Shown here in pieces: positions 47,916 through 55,741 of a stretch of 64,000 nt of DNA (its first letter is position 1; every line of letters starts with the position of its first letter). A program made the position numbers and the translations under genes. The notes beneath the pieces were generated by a model. It made no database searches, was not told where the DNA came from, and was given only the letters and a program-made list of their open reading frames with translations. Source of the DNA: Marisimplicoccus sp038147335 (lineage in GTDB: Bacteria; Bacteroidota; Bacteroidia; Flavobacteriales; Flavobacteriaceae); contig JAYQTK010000002.1 in the NCBI GenBank assembly GCA_038147335.1, positions 1 through 64,000 on the forward strand, read 5' to 3'.

Positions 47916-49422
47916 AATTATACCAATATTCTTTTTATTTATAGCTCCAGTTTATGGACAAAATGATATTAAAGATGAAGTCTTTGATCTAGCAATGAAT
48001 AATATGGATGAATTCGTTGAATTTTTATCATATCCAAATGACTCCAGCTTTAGTGAAGACATATACAATTTAATTGAATGGACTAAGAATAAGTTTAAAT
48101 CCTTAGATTTTTTAATGACTGAGCTCGAAACTTCTTCGATTCCACTTTTATTAGCAGAAAAAAAAATTCATGATGATCTAAAGACTATTTTAATTTATCT
48201 CCATCTAGATGGTCAACCTGTTGATATTACAAGGTGGAACCAAGAAGATGCATTTAAACCTGTATTTAAAAAAAATGAAAAAGGAATATTTATAGAAGAT
48301 GATTGGAATAAAATTGCAAGCTATAATTATAGCGAACTAGATGATAAAGACATTAGAATATTTGCAAGATCCTCTTCAGACGCAAAAGGTCCAGTTATGA
48401 TGTTAATTCAAGCCTTAAAGTTTATGAAGTTAAAGAATATTGATCAAGAGTTCAATATTAAGCTGATAATGGATTTTGAAGAAGAAATTGGATCGCCTAG
48501 TTTACCTAGTGCAGTAGAGGTTCATAAAGAGAAGCTAGTAAGTGATGCTCTACTAATATTTGATGGACCACAACATGCATCAGGATTACCGACGTTAAAT
48601 TTTGGAAATAGAGGTATATCCTCAATCACATTAAAAACCTATGGACCGATTGTTCCTCAACATAGTGGTCATTTTGGAAATTATGCACCAAATCCTGTCT
48701 TCAGAATGTCAAATATATTATCCAGTATGAAAGACGAAAACGGAATTGTAAAAATTAAAGGCTATTATGAGGGAATTAACATAACTGATGAAGTCAAAGA
48801 ATACTTAGATGCTGTACCTGATAATGAAGATGAGATGAAAGATAAAATGGAATTTAAAACACCTGAATCTGTTGGAAATTCGTATCAAGAAGCAATCCAA
48901 TACCCTTCATTAAATGTTAGAGGTATAAGATCTGGCTGGGTAGGTTCAGAAGTTAGAACTATAGTTCCATCAGAGTGTATAGCTGAGATAGATGTAAGAT
49001 TAGTAATTGAAACTGATGGTTATAAACTACATGACTTAATAAAAAAACATATTGAATCATTAGGGTATATTGTAACCGATAAAGAGCCATCAAAAGAAAT
49101 GAGATTAAAATATGATAAAATTGTAAGGTTTAATTCGCGTGTTTCATATCCTGCATTTAGAACTGATATAAATAGTGATCTTGGAATTTGGCTAAAGGAC
49201 GTAATGGTTAAAACATTCGGCAAAGAGCCTGTTTTAAAAAGAACTAGTGGAGGTTCAGTTCCTATTTCACCATTTGTAAACACACTGAATATACCTGCTG
49301 TTGGAGTACCAACCGTTAATAAAGACAATAATCAGCATAGTCCAAATGAGAATATAAAGATTACTAATTATATTAAAGGTATTGAGACATTTATTGGGAT
49401 ACTTTCTAGTAAGTTTGACTAG
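47902..49422 (+). CDS. Exported M20-family metallopeptidase
   Basis: A 506-residue zinc peptidase with a Sec signal peptide ending in IAPVYGQND. Metal-binding and catalytic motifs of the M20/M28-like di-zinc family are visible: TILIYLHLDGQPVD (His and Asp), FARSSSDAKGPVMM (bridging Asp), LIMDFEEEIGSPSL (catalytic and metal Glu), LIFDGPQHASG, and RTSGGSVPISPFVNT close to the end with a final NQHSPNENIK His. It should trim dipeptides or short peptides in the periplasm. It overlaps miaA by 14 bases, and its TAG overlaps the TAG of convergent purC in a CTAG four-base junction. Confidence 0.9.
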   Translation: MKIFKIIPIFFLFIAPVYGQNDIKDEVFDLAMNNMDEFVEFLSYPNDSSFSEDIYNLIEWTKNKFKSLDFLMTELETSSIPLLLAEKKIHDDLKTILIYLHLDGQPVDITRWNQEDAFKPVFKKNEKGIFIEDDWNKIASYNYSELDDKDIRIFARSSSDAKGPVMMLIQALKFMKLKNIDQEFNIKLIMDFEEEIGSPSLPSAVEVHKEKLVSDALLIFDGPQHASGLPTLNFGNRGISSITLKTYGPIVPQHSGHFGNYAPNPVFRMSNILSSMKDENGIVKIKGYYEGINITDEVKEYLDAVPDNEDEMKDKMEFKTPESVGNSYQEAIQYPSLNVRGIRSGWVGSEVRTIVPSECIAEIDVRLVIETDGYKLHDLIKKHIESLGYIVTDKEPSKEMRLKYDKIVRFNSRVSYPAFRTDINSDLGIWLKDVMVKTFGKEPVLKRTSGGSVPISPFVNTLNIPAVGVPTVNKDNNQHSPNENIKITNYIKGIETFIGILSSKFD

Positions 49423-50360
49423 GATATAGCTGAAATTATATTTTCTTTCAGATCGGAAATTATATCATTAGAATTTCTTGGCTTAAAACTGCTGCCAGTT
49501 ATTTTATCAAAAAGTTCGATATATCTTTTGGAAACATCCATTACAACATTATCAGAAATTTCAGGAAGTTTCTGGCCTTCCTTCCCTTGAAAGTCATTCT
49601 GTATTAACCACTGACGAAAAAATTCTTTAGACAATTGTTTAGGGGTTTCTCCCCTATTCATATAATCCTCATATGTGTCTTCATAAAAATATCTAGATGA
49701 ATCAGGAGTGTGAATCTCATCAATTAAGCAAAGATTATCTTTGGAATCATATCCAAATTCATACTTTGTATCAACTAGAATTAATCCTCTTTTTTTTGCT
49801 ATTTCTGTACCTCTCTTAAATAGTTTATAAGTTATATTTTCTATTTCTTCGTATTGGTCTAATCTTAAAATACCTTTTTTAATTATATCAGATTTAGATA
49901 TATCTTCATCATGACCAAAATCAGCTTTTGTACTTGGAGTAATTATAGGGTTATCAAATTTTTGATTTGATGCTAATCCATTTGGTAAATTAACTCCACA
50001 AATGCTTCTCTTACCAGATCTGTACAATCTATCAGAATGTCCACTTAAGTAGCCTCTAATAACCATTTCTACTTTTATAGGTTTGAGTTTTCTACCTATT
50101 GAAACATTTGGATCAGGAGATGAGATAAGCCAATTTTGAATTATATCTTCAGTTGACTTTAGCATATCAACTGAAATTTGATTTAACACTTGACCTTTAA
50201 ATGGAATTGGTTTAGGCATGACAATGTCAAATGCAGAAATTCTATCAGATGCAATAACAACCAATATATCATCTTCTAAAGAGTATACATCTCTTACTTT
50301 ACCTTCATATTTGGATATTTGACCAGGAAGATTAAAATCTGTTTTAAAAATTGTATTCAA
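49419..50360 (-). CDS. purC: Phosphoribosylaminoimidazole-succinocarboxamide synthase
   Basis: A 313-residue SAICAR synthetase, the seventh step of de novo purine synthesis: CAIR plus aspartate and ATP. Motifs: YEGKVRDVYSLEDDILVVIA, DRISAFDIVMPKPIPFKG, VEMVIRGYLSGHSDRLYRSG, LILVDTKYEFGYDSKDNLC and the metal-site DEIHTPDSSRYF. It belongs to the longer form of the family common in Bacteroidota and fungi. It begins seven bases after the phoH stop and is probably transcribed with phoH. Confidence 0.97.
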   Translation of the reverse strand: MNTIFKTDFNLPGQISKYEGKVRDVYSLEDDILVVIASDRISAFDIVMPKPIPFKGQVLNQISVDMLKSTEDIIQNWLISSPDPNVSIGRKLKPIKVEMVIRGYLSGHSDRLYRSGKRSICGVNLPNGLASNQKFDNPIITPSTKADFGHDEDISKSDIIKKGILRLDQYEEIENITYKLFKRGTEIAKKRGLILVDTKYEFGYDSKDNLCLIDEIHTPDSSRYFYEDTYEDYMNRGETPKQLSKEFFRQWLIQNDFQGKEGQKLPEISDNVVMDVSKRYIELFDKITGSSFKPRNSNDIISDLKENIISAIS

Positions 50361-50367
50361 AACCTAT

Positions 50368-51297
50368 TTATTTTTCAATTTTATTATATGCATCTATAAC
50401 TTTTTTAACTATGGGGTGTCTAATTACATCTTTATCATCAAGATAGATTATATCAATACCCTTCTTTCTTGAAAGTATCTTAATTGCATCTTTTAATCCA
50501 GAGCTTACTTTTCTTGGAAGATCTATTTGACCAGGATCTCCAGTAACCATAAATTTAGCATTCATACCCATTCTAGTTAAAAACATTTTCATCTGAGCAT
50601 TAGTTGTATTTTGTGCTTCATCTAAAATTACAAAAGCATTATCCAATGTTCTTCCCCTCATAAATGCTAAAGGAGCAATCTCAATTGTCCTATCTTCAAG
50701 AAATTTCTGTAGCTTATTAACTGGAATCATATCTCTAAGAGCATCATAAAGGGGTTGCATATACGGATCAAGTTTTTCTTTTAAATCTCCTGGGAGATAA
50801 CCTAAATTTTCTCCAGCTTCAACTGCAGGTCTTGTTAATATAATTTTTTTAATTTCTTTCTCTTTTAGAGCTTTTACAGCCATTGCAACACCGGTGTAAG
50901 TTTTTCCTGTACCTGCTGGACCAATTGCAAATATTAAGTCATTATCTAGAATAGACTTATGAAGTTTTTTTTGATTTGCGGTTTTAGCTAAGATAGGTTT
51001 ACCGGAAACACCATGTAATATTAGTGAAGGTTTGTCACCATTGAATTTTATATCCTTAACAACAATATCATTTATTACATCTGGATCTATATTATTATAA
51101 TCTGAATAGTAATTTAATAGAGTCCTAAATTTATTATCAAATAACTTTAATTCACTTTTTTCACCAAGGGCTTTAATAGTTTGTCCTCTTTGAACCAGTT
51201 TAAGTTTTGGGAAACTAGATTTTAAAGAATTTAAATTATCTCTTGAGAAAAAGTTTTGCGGATCAACATCAGTTAGTTCAAATTCTAGCTCACTCAA
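50368..51297 (-). CDS. phoH: PhoH-family ATPase
   Basis: A 309-residue PhoH-like P-loop protein. It has the Walker A GPAGTGKTYTGVAMAVKALKE split here as GPAGTGKT around residue 130, the LTRPAVEAGENLGYLPGDLK motif, Walker B AFVILDEAQNTTNAQ and FMVTGDPGQIDLP. The first 100 residues form the usual RNA-binding-like N-terminal region. PhoH proteins are ATPases linked to RNA metabolism or phosphate starvation; the actual role in Bacteroidota is not settled. A candidate promoter with TAAATTTG (minus strand) lies at 51339-51346, about 40 bases before the start codon. The gene precedes purC. Confidence 0.94.
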   Translation of the reverse strand: MSELEFELTDVDPQNFFSRDNLNSLKSSFPKLKLVQRGQTIKALGEKSELKLFDNKFRTLLNYYSDYNNIDPDVINDIVVKDIKFNGDKPSLILHGVSGKPILAKTANQKKLHKSILDNDLIFAIGPAGTGKTYTGVAMAVKALKEKEIKKIILTRPAVEAGENLGYLPGDLKEKLDPYMQPLYDALRDMIPVNKLQKFLEDRTIEIAPLAFMRGRTLDNAFVILDEAQNTTNAQMKMFLTRMGMNAKFMVTGDPGQIDLPRKVSSGLKDAIKILSRKKGIDIIYLDDKDVIRHPIVKKVIDAYNKIEK

Positions 51298-51338
51298 TAG
51301 ATTTAATTTAAAAATTTGTTATAGTAGATTATTTAATC

Positions 51339-51346
51339 CAAATTTA
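51339..51346 (-). promoter_or_regulatory. Candidate -7 box for phoH-purC
   Basis: The minus strand reads TAAATTTG, a perfect match to the Bacteroidota -7 consensus TAnnTTTG, in the intergenic gap upstream of phoH. No clear -33 TTTG or TTG was found at the expected distance, so the call rests on the -7 box and position only. Confidence 0.4.
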
Positions 51347-51375
51347 CATAAAATTTATAAAGTTTATTTTAATTA

Positions 51376-52203
51376 ATGTCTATCATAACCTTAACTACAG
51401 ATTATGGAAATAAGGACTATTTTGTTAGTTCATTAAAAGCAAAAATAGTTTCAGAAATTGATTCAGTAGAAATTATAGATATATCCCATAATATTAGCCC
51501 ATTTAATTTAACTGAAGCTGGGTATATTCTTGAAGGAGCACACAAAAACTTTCCAAAAGGTACAATTCATATGATCTGTGTAGATTCAGAACTTACTCCT
51601 GAAAATAAACATATTGTAATCAAGCATGAAGAATCATTTTTTATTGGTGCTGATAATGGAGTATTTTCTTTAATTTTTAAGGATATTATTCCAGAAAATA
51701 TTTATGAAATTAATTTACATAATAGCTTTAATTATAAAATATCTTCAGATGATTTATTTGTTAAGGTATTAGGACATATTTTAAGATCTGGACCTTTAAA
51801 TGTTGTTGGCTCAAAAATCAATAAAATCAAAGAGATTAAAAATTTAAGACCTGTTGTAAACCAAGAACAAAATCAAATTATAGGCAGTGTAATTTATATA
51901 GATAACTATGGGAATGTTATAACAAATATTACTGAAAAGCTATTTAAAGAGATTTCAAAAACTAGATCCTTTACAATAAATGCAAGAAACGTTAAGTTCA
52001 CAAAAATTTATAAGAATTATTCTGATGCAATTGATTTTAACCTAGATAAAAAAGATCGAGAAGAAGATGGGAAGAAGATGGCAATATTTAATAGTCTTGG
52101 CTATCTTCAATTAAGTATTTACAAAAGTAATCCTCAGACAGTGGGAAGTGCTAGCACCTTATTTGGACTAAATTATCGAGATCCTGTAAGCATTTATTTT
52201 TAG
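51376..52203 (+). CDS. SAM hydroxide adenosyltransferase (DUF62/chlorinase-fluorinase family)
   Basis: A 275-residue protein of the SAM hydroxide adenosyltransferase family. Features: LTTDYGNKDYFVSSLKAKI, VEIIDISHNISPFNLTEAGY, HMICVDSELTPENKHIV with the substrate Asp, FFIGADNGVFSLIF and the C-terminal IDNYGNVITNITEKLF. Such enzymes split S-adenosylmethionine to adenosine and methionine using hydroxide; halogenase activity would need the chlorinase or fluorinase insert, which I do not see. Its biological role is unclear. It is divergent from phoH, an arrangement often seen in Flavobacteriales. Confidence 0.9.
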   Translation: MSIITLTTDYGNKDYFVSSLKAKIVSEIDSVEIIDISHNISPFNLTEAGYILEGAHKNFPKGTIHMICVDSELTPENKHIVIKHEESFFIGADNGVFSLIFKDIIPENIYEINLHNSFNYKISSDDLFVKVLGHILRSGPLNVVGSKINKIKEIKNLRPVVNQEQNQIIGSVIYIDNYGNVITNITEKLFKEISKTRSFTINARNVKFTKIYKNYSDAIDFNLDKKDREEDGKKMAIFNSLGYLQLSIYKSNPQTVGSASTLFGLNYRDPVSIYF

Positions 52204-52262
52204 TGTTTGTATTTGGTAGATAACTTTTATAAGTAATTATAAGATTTATAATATCAATTAAA

Positions 52263-52270
52263 TATATTTG
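52263..52270 (+). promoter_or_regulatory. Candidate -7 box for dnaN
   Basis: TATATTTG matches the Bacteroidota -7 consensus TAnnTTTG and stands 11 bases before the dnaN ATG, which would give a very short leader. A -33 box is not evident. The gap between the upstream gene and dnaN is 78 bases and shows no other clear element. Confidence 0.4.
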
Positions 52271-52281
52271 AAAAAAAACAC

Positions 52282-53403
52282 ATGAAGTTTATTGTTTCAT
52301 CATCGATTTTGTACAAAGAACTCCAAATTCTAGGCGGGGTAATTAATTCTTCAAATACTATTCCTATACTTGATAATTTTTTGTTTGAAGTAGATAATAA
52401 CAAACTTAAGATCAGTTCATCAGATCTTGAATCTACAATGACTTCAGAAATTGATATTGAGTCTCAGTCTTCAGATAAAGTAGCAATCTCTGCTAAGCTT
52501 TTAATAGATATCCTGAAGACATTTTCAGATCAACCGTTGACATTTATAAAAACTGAAAATAATACTATTGAGATTAGCGCAAGTAATGGAAAATATTCTC
52601 TTGCCTACTTAGAAGGTGGAGAATTTCCAAAACAAATTGAAATTTTAGATGCACATGAAACTATAATTAATGGAATTGATCTAGGTAATGCAATAAATTC
52701 AACAATCTTTGCTTCTGGAACAGATGACCTCAGACCTGTCATGAGTGGAGTCTTTTTTCAATTTAATAGCGAATCCTTAAAGTTTGTTGCAACCGACGCT
52801 CATAAACTAGTGAAGTTTGAAACATCTGAATATAACTCCAAAGAAGTATCTGAATTTATTATGCCTAAAAAACCTTTACAAATACTTAAAGGAATTCTTC
52901 AGACACATGATTCTGAAATAACTATTCAGCATAATGACTCTAATGCAAAATTTATTTTTGGAAAAAGTTCAATTACTTCAAGGCTAATTGATGGTAAGTT
53001 TCCTAATTATGAAGCTGTTATTCCAAAAGATAATCCAAACGTTCTCACAATTGATAGAGAGCTTTTCTTAAATTCTGTTCGAAGAGTTAGTATTTTCTCT
53101 AATAAGACAACTAATCAAATTAGGATTAAACTTGCAGGATCTCTTTTAAATATTAGTGCTGAAGACTTTGACTTTAGCAATAGAGCAGATGAAAATCTAG
53201 AGTGTGAATATTCAGGTGATGATATCCAAATTGGATTTAACTCTAAGTTTTTAATTGAAATGCTTAATAATTTAGATTCTGAGACCATCACGCTCTCAAT
53301 GTCTCATCCAAACAGAGCAGGTATTATAAGGCCAGTAACTGAAAAAGACTCTTCACAAGAATCAATAACTATGCTTGTAATGCCAGTAATGTTAAATGAT
53401 TAG
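52282..53403 (+). CDS. dnaN: DNA polymerase III beta sliding clamp
   Basis: A 373-residue beta clamp with three copies of the clamp fold (about 1-120, 121-245, 246-373). It confers processivity on the replicative polymerase. Recognisable segments are LGGVINSSNTIPILDNFLFE, DIESQSSDKVAISAKLLIDI, GEFPKQIEIL, FASGTDDLRPVMSGVFFQF, FVATDAHKLVKFE and, in the third domain, MSHPNRAGIIRPV. dnaA and the replication origin are not in the window, so dnaN is separated from the usual dnaA-dnaN arrangement. The stop overlaps the stop of the convergent KBL-type gene by four bases. Confidence 0.97.
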   Translation: MKFIVSSSILYKELQILGGVINSSNTIPILDNFLFEVDNNKLKISSSDLESTMTSEIDIESQSSDKVAISAKLLIDILKTFSDQPLTFIKTENNTIEISASNGKYSLAYLEGGEFPKQIEILDAHETIINGIDLGNAINSTIFASGTDDLRPVMSGVFFQFNSESLKFVATDAHKLVKFETSEYNSKEVSEFIMPKKPLQILKGILQTHDSEITIQHNDSNAKFIFGKSSITSRLIDGKFPNYEAVIPKDNPNVLTIDRELFLNSVRRVSIFSNKTTNQIRIKLAGSLLNISAEDFDFSNRADENLECEYSGDDIQIGFNSKFLIEMLNNLDSETITLSMSHPNRAGIIRPVTEKDSSQESITMLVMPVMLND

Positions 53404-54656
53404 TTAACTGACTCTTCTATTCCCTTAGATGCTTGCTTATAAACACCTTTTTCAAGCTTTTTTCTTATTGAAGAAAATGCATCAAGAGTTTCATTAATGT
53501 CATTAATATTGTGTGAAGCAGTTGGAATTAGTCTAAGCAGAATTAATCCCTTTGGAATTACAGGATAAACAACAATTGAACAAAAAATATGGTAATTTTC
53601 TCTTAAGTCTTTAACTAGGGCCATTGCCTCAGGGATACTACCCTTAAGGTATACTGGAGTAACACAACTTTGCGTTGAACCAATATCAAAACCTCTTTCC
53701 TTCAAACCAGATTGAAGTATATTAACATTTTCCCAGAGTTTTTGTTTAAACTCAGGTCTAGTCTTAATTAATTCAAGTCTTTTAAGGGCTCCAATAACTA
53801 ACTGCATCTGAAGAGATTTTGCAAACATCTGTGAACGCATATTATATTTCAAGAATTCAATAATTTCAGAATCACCTGCAATAAAAGCACCGGTTGAAGC
53901 TAGTGATTTAGCAAAAGTTGCAAAATAAACATCAATTTGATCTTGAACGCCCTGCTCTTCACCTGCACCAGCACCGGTTTTTCCTAACGTTCCAAAACCG
54001 TGAGCATCATCCACAAGAAGTCTAAATTTAAATTTATCTTTCAATGCAACTATTTCTTTTAATTTTCCTTGCTCTCCCCTCATTCCAAAGACTCCTTCAG
54101 AAATTACTAGCACTCCTCCACCTGTTTGCTCAGCAAGTTTAGTAGCTCTCTCAAGATTTTTTTCTAAACTTTTCATGTCATTATGTTGATATGTGAATCG
54201 CTTACCAAGGTGAAGCCTAACTCCATCAATTATACATGCGTGAGAATCAATATCATAAACAATAATATCATTTTTAGTTACTAGTGTATCTATAGTGGAA
54301 AGGATCCCTTGATATCCAAAATTAAGAAGGTATGCAGATTCCTTTGAAACAAATTTAGCAAGTTCAGATTCTAATTTTTCATGAAGATTTGTATGACCTG
54401 ACATCATTCTTGCTCCCATTGGATAAGCACTCCCATATTGTTCAGCAGCTTTAGCATCAACTTCTCTTACTTCTGGGTTATTTGCTAAACCTAAATAATC
54501 ATTTACACTCCACGTAATAACCTCTTTACCATTGAACATCATTCTATTAGAAATTGGACCTTCTAGTTTAGGAAAAACAAAGTAGCCTTCGGCAATAGAT
54601 GCCCATTTACCTAAAGGGCCTTTATTTTTATATATTTTGTCAAATAAATCTTGCAT
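53400..54656 (-). CDS. KBL/serine-palmitoyltransferase-like PLP acyl-CoA/ACP transferase
   Basis: A 418-residue fold-type I PLP enzyme of the alpha-oxoamine synthase family (8-amino-7-oxononanoate synthase, KBL, serine palmitoyltransferase). Features: KEVITWSVNDYLGLANNPEV, MMSGHTNLHEKLESELA, VYDIDSHACIIDGVRLHLGK, LVDDAHGFGTLGKTGAGAGE and the PLP lysine in YFATFAKSLASTGAFIAG (about residue 247). These enzymes condense an amino acid with an acyl thioester. In this position, five bases downstream of a CBS-like synthase, cysteate C-acyltransferase of sulfonolipid (capnine) synthesis is a plausible role; serine palmitoyltransferase or biotin synthesis are alternatives. No bio genes are near. The substrate is inference. 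Confidence 0.82.
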   Translation of the reverse strand: MQDLFDKIYKNKGPLGKWASIAEGYFVFPKLEGPISNRMMFNGKEVITWSVNDYLGLANNPEVREVDAKAAEQYGSAYPMGARMMSGHTNLHEKLESELAKFVSKESAYLLNFGYQGILSTIDTLVTKNDIIVYDIDSHACIIDGVRLHLGKRFTYQHNDMKSLEKNLERATKLAEQTGGGVLVISEGVFGMRGEQGKLKEIVALKDKFKFRLLVDDAHGFGTLGKTGAGAGEEQGVQDQIDVYFATFAKSLASTGAFIAGDSEIIEFLKYNMRSQMFAKSLQMQLVIGALKRLELIKTRPEFKQKLWENVNILQSGLKERGFDIGSTQSCVTPVYLKGSIPEAMALVKDLRENYHIFCSIVVYPVIPKGLILLRLIPTASHNINDINETLDAFSSIRKKLEKGVYKQASKGIEESVN

Positions 54657-54661
54657 ATAAA

Positions 54662-55702
54662 TTATATATAATTAATTGAATTTTTTTTGGGTTGATAAAA
54701 GCTGGAGTCATAGAAGCCTTGGTTGTTCATCCATTCATCAGAATATATTTTACTTAAATACCTGGAACCATGGTCAGGAAAAACAATTACAACACAACTT
54801 GAATGATCAAATTCATTATCATCATTTAATATTTTTGTAGCTTGAAAAGCCGCCCCTGATGTATATCCAACAAACAATCCTTCATTTAAAGTTATCTCTC
54901 TGGCCATATGAGCGCTATCTGAATCCGTAACTTTTACAAACTTATCGATAATTTTAAAATCAGTTGCAGAAGGTACAATGTTTTTTCCAAGTCCTTCTAT
55001 CCTATATGAGTATATTTCATTCGGATCAATTTCACCCGTTTCATGGTATTTTTTTAAAATTGAACCGTAAGCATCAACACCAATAATTTTTACATCATTA
55101 TTTTTTTCTTTTAAAAATCTACCTATTCCCGATATAGTACCTCCAGTTCCACTGCAAGCTATTAGGTGGGTAATTTTTCCATTTGTCTGACTCCAAATTT
55201 CTGGACCAGTAGTTTGATAGTGTGCTTCAACGTTCAAATCATTAAAATATTGATTAATATATACAGAGCCTTTAATTTCGTTAGTTAACCTCTTTGCTAC
55301 CTCATAGTAAGACCTTGGATCATCAGATGATACATTTGAAGGACAAACATAAATTTCAGCACCCAAGCATTTCAACATATTAATTTTATCTTTAGATGCC
55401 TTAGAGCTTACTGCCAAAATACATTTATATCCTTTAAGTAATGAAACTAAAGCTAAGCTAAAACCAGTGTTACCAGATGTTGTTTCAATAATAGTGCTAC
55501 CCTTTTTTAAAATACCTTTATTTTCAGCTTGATTAAGTATGTGAAGAGCAATTCTATCTTTATTAGAGTGACCTGGATTAAACCCCTCAAACTTTGTAAA
55601 GTATGTTCCTTTGAAATTTTTTGTAACCTCATTTAGTCTAATTAATGGAGTATTACCTATAAGCTCTAAAATATTATTATAAGGTTTATTATTAGAAGGC
55701 AT
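54662..55702 (-). CDS. CBS/cysteine-synthase-family PLP enzyme (possible cysteate synthase)
   Basis: A 346-residue fold-type II PLP enzyme. The PLP lysine is Lys48 in FNPGHSNKDRIALHIL, where classical cysteine synthases read Ser-Val/Ile-Lys-Asp-Arg. The substrate loop is IETTSGNTGFSLALVSL, the phosphate loop ACSGTGGTISGIGRFLKE, and the C-terminal half follows cystathionine beta-synthase (IEGLGKNIVPSATDF, GLFVGYTSGAAF). It lacks the two regulatory CBS domains. The reaction is probably beta-replacement on serine, O-phosphoserine or O-acetylserine. Adjacent to the KBL-type gene it may make cysteate for sulfonolipids; cystathionine or cysteine synthesis is the alternative. I start it at 55702 (MPSNNKPYNN). 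Confidence 0.82.
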   Translation of the reverse strand: MPSNNKPYNNILELIGNTPLIRLNEVTKNFKGTYFTKFEGFNPGHSNKDRIALHILNQAENKGILKKGSTIIETTSGNTGFSLALVSLLKGYKCILAVSSKASKDKINMLKCLGAEIYVCPSNVSSDDPRSYYEVAKRLTNEIKGSVYINQYFNDLNVEAHYQTTGPEIWSQTNGKITHLIACSGTGGTISGIGRFLKEKNNDVKIIGVDAYGSILKKYHETGEIDPNEIYSYRIEGLGKNIVPSATDFKIIDKFVKVTDSDSAHMAREITLNEGLFVGYTSGAAFQATKILNDDNEFDHSSCVVIVFPDHGSRYLSKIYSDEWMNNQGFYDSSFYQPKKNSINYI

Positions 55703-55741
55703 TAGATCATGGAAATAATGCACAAATTTAATTAAAAATAA

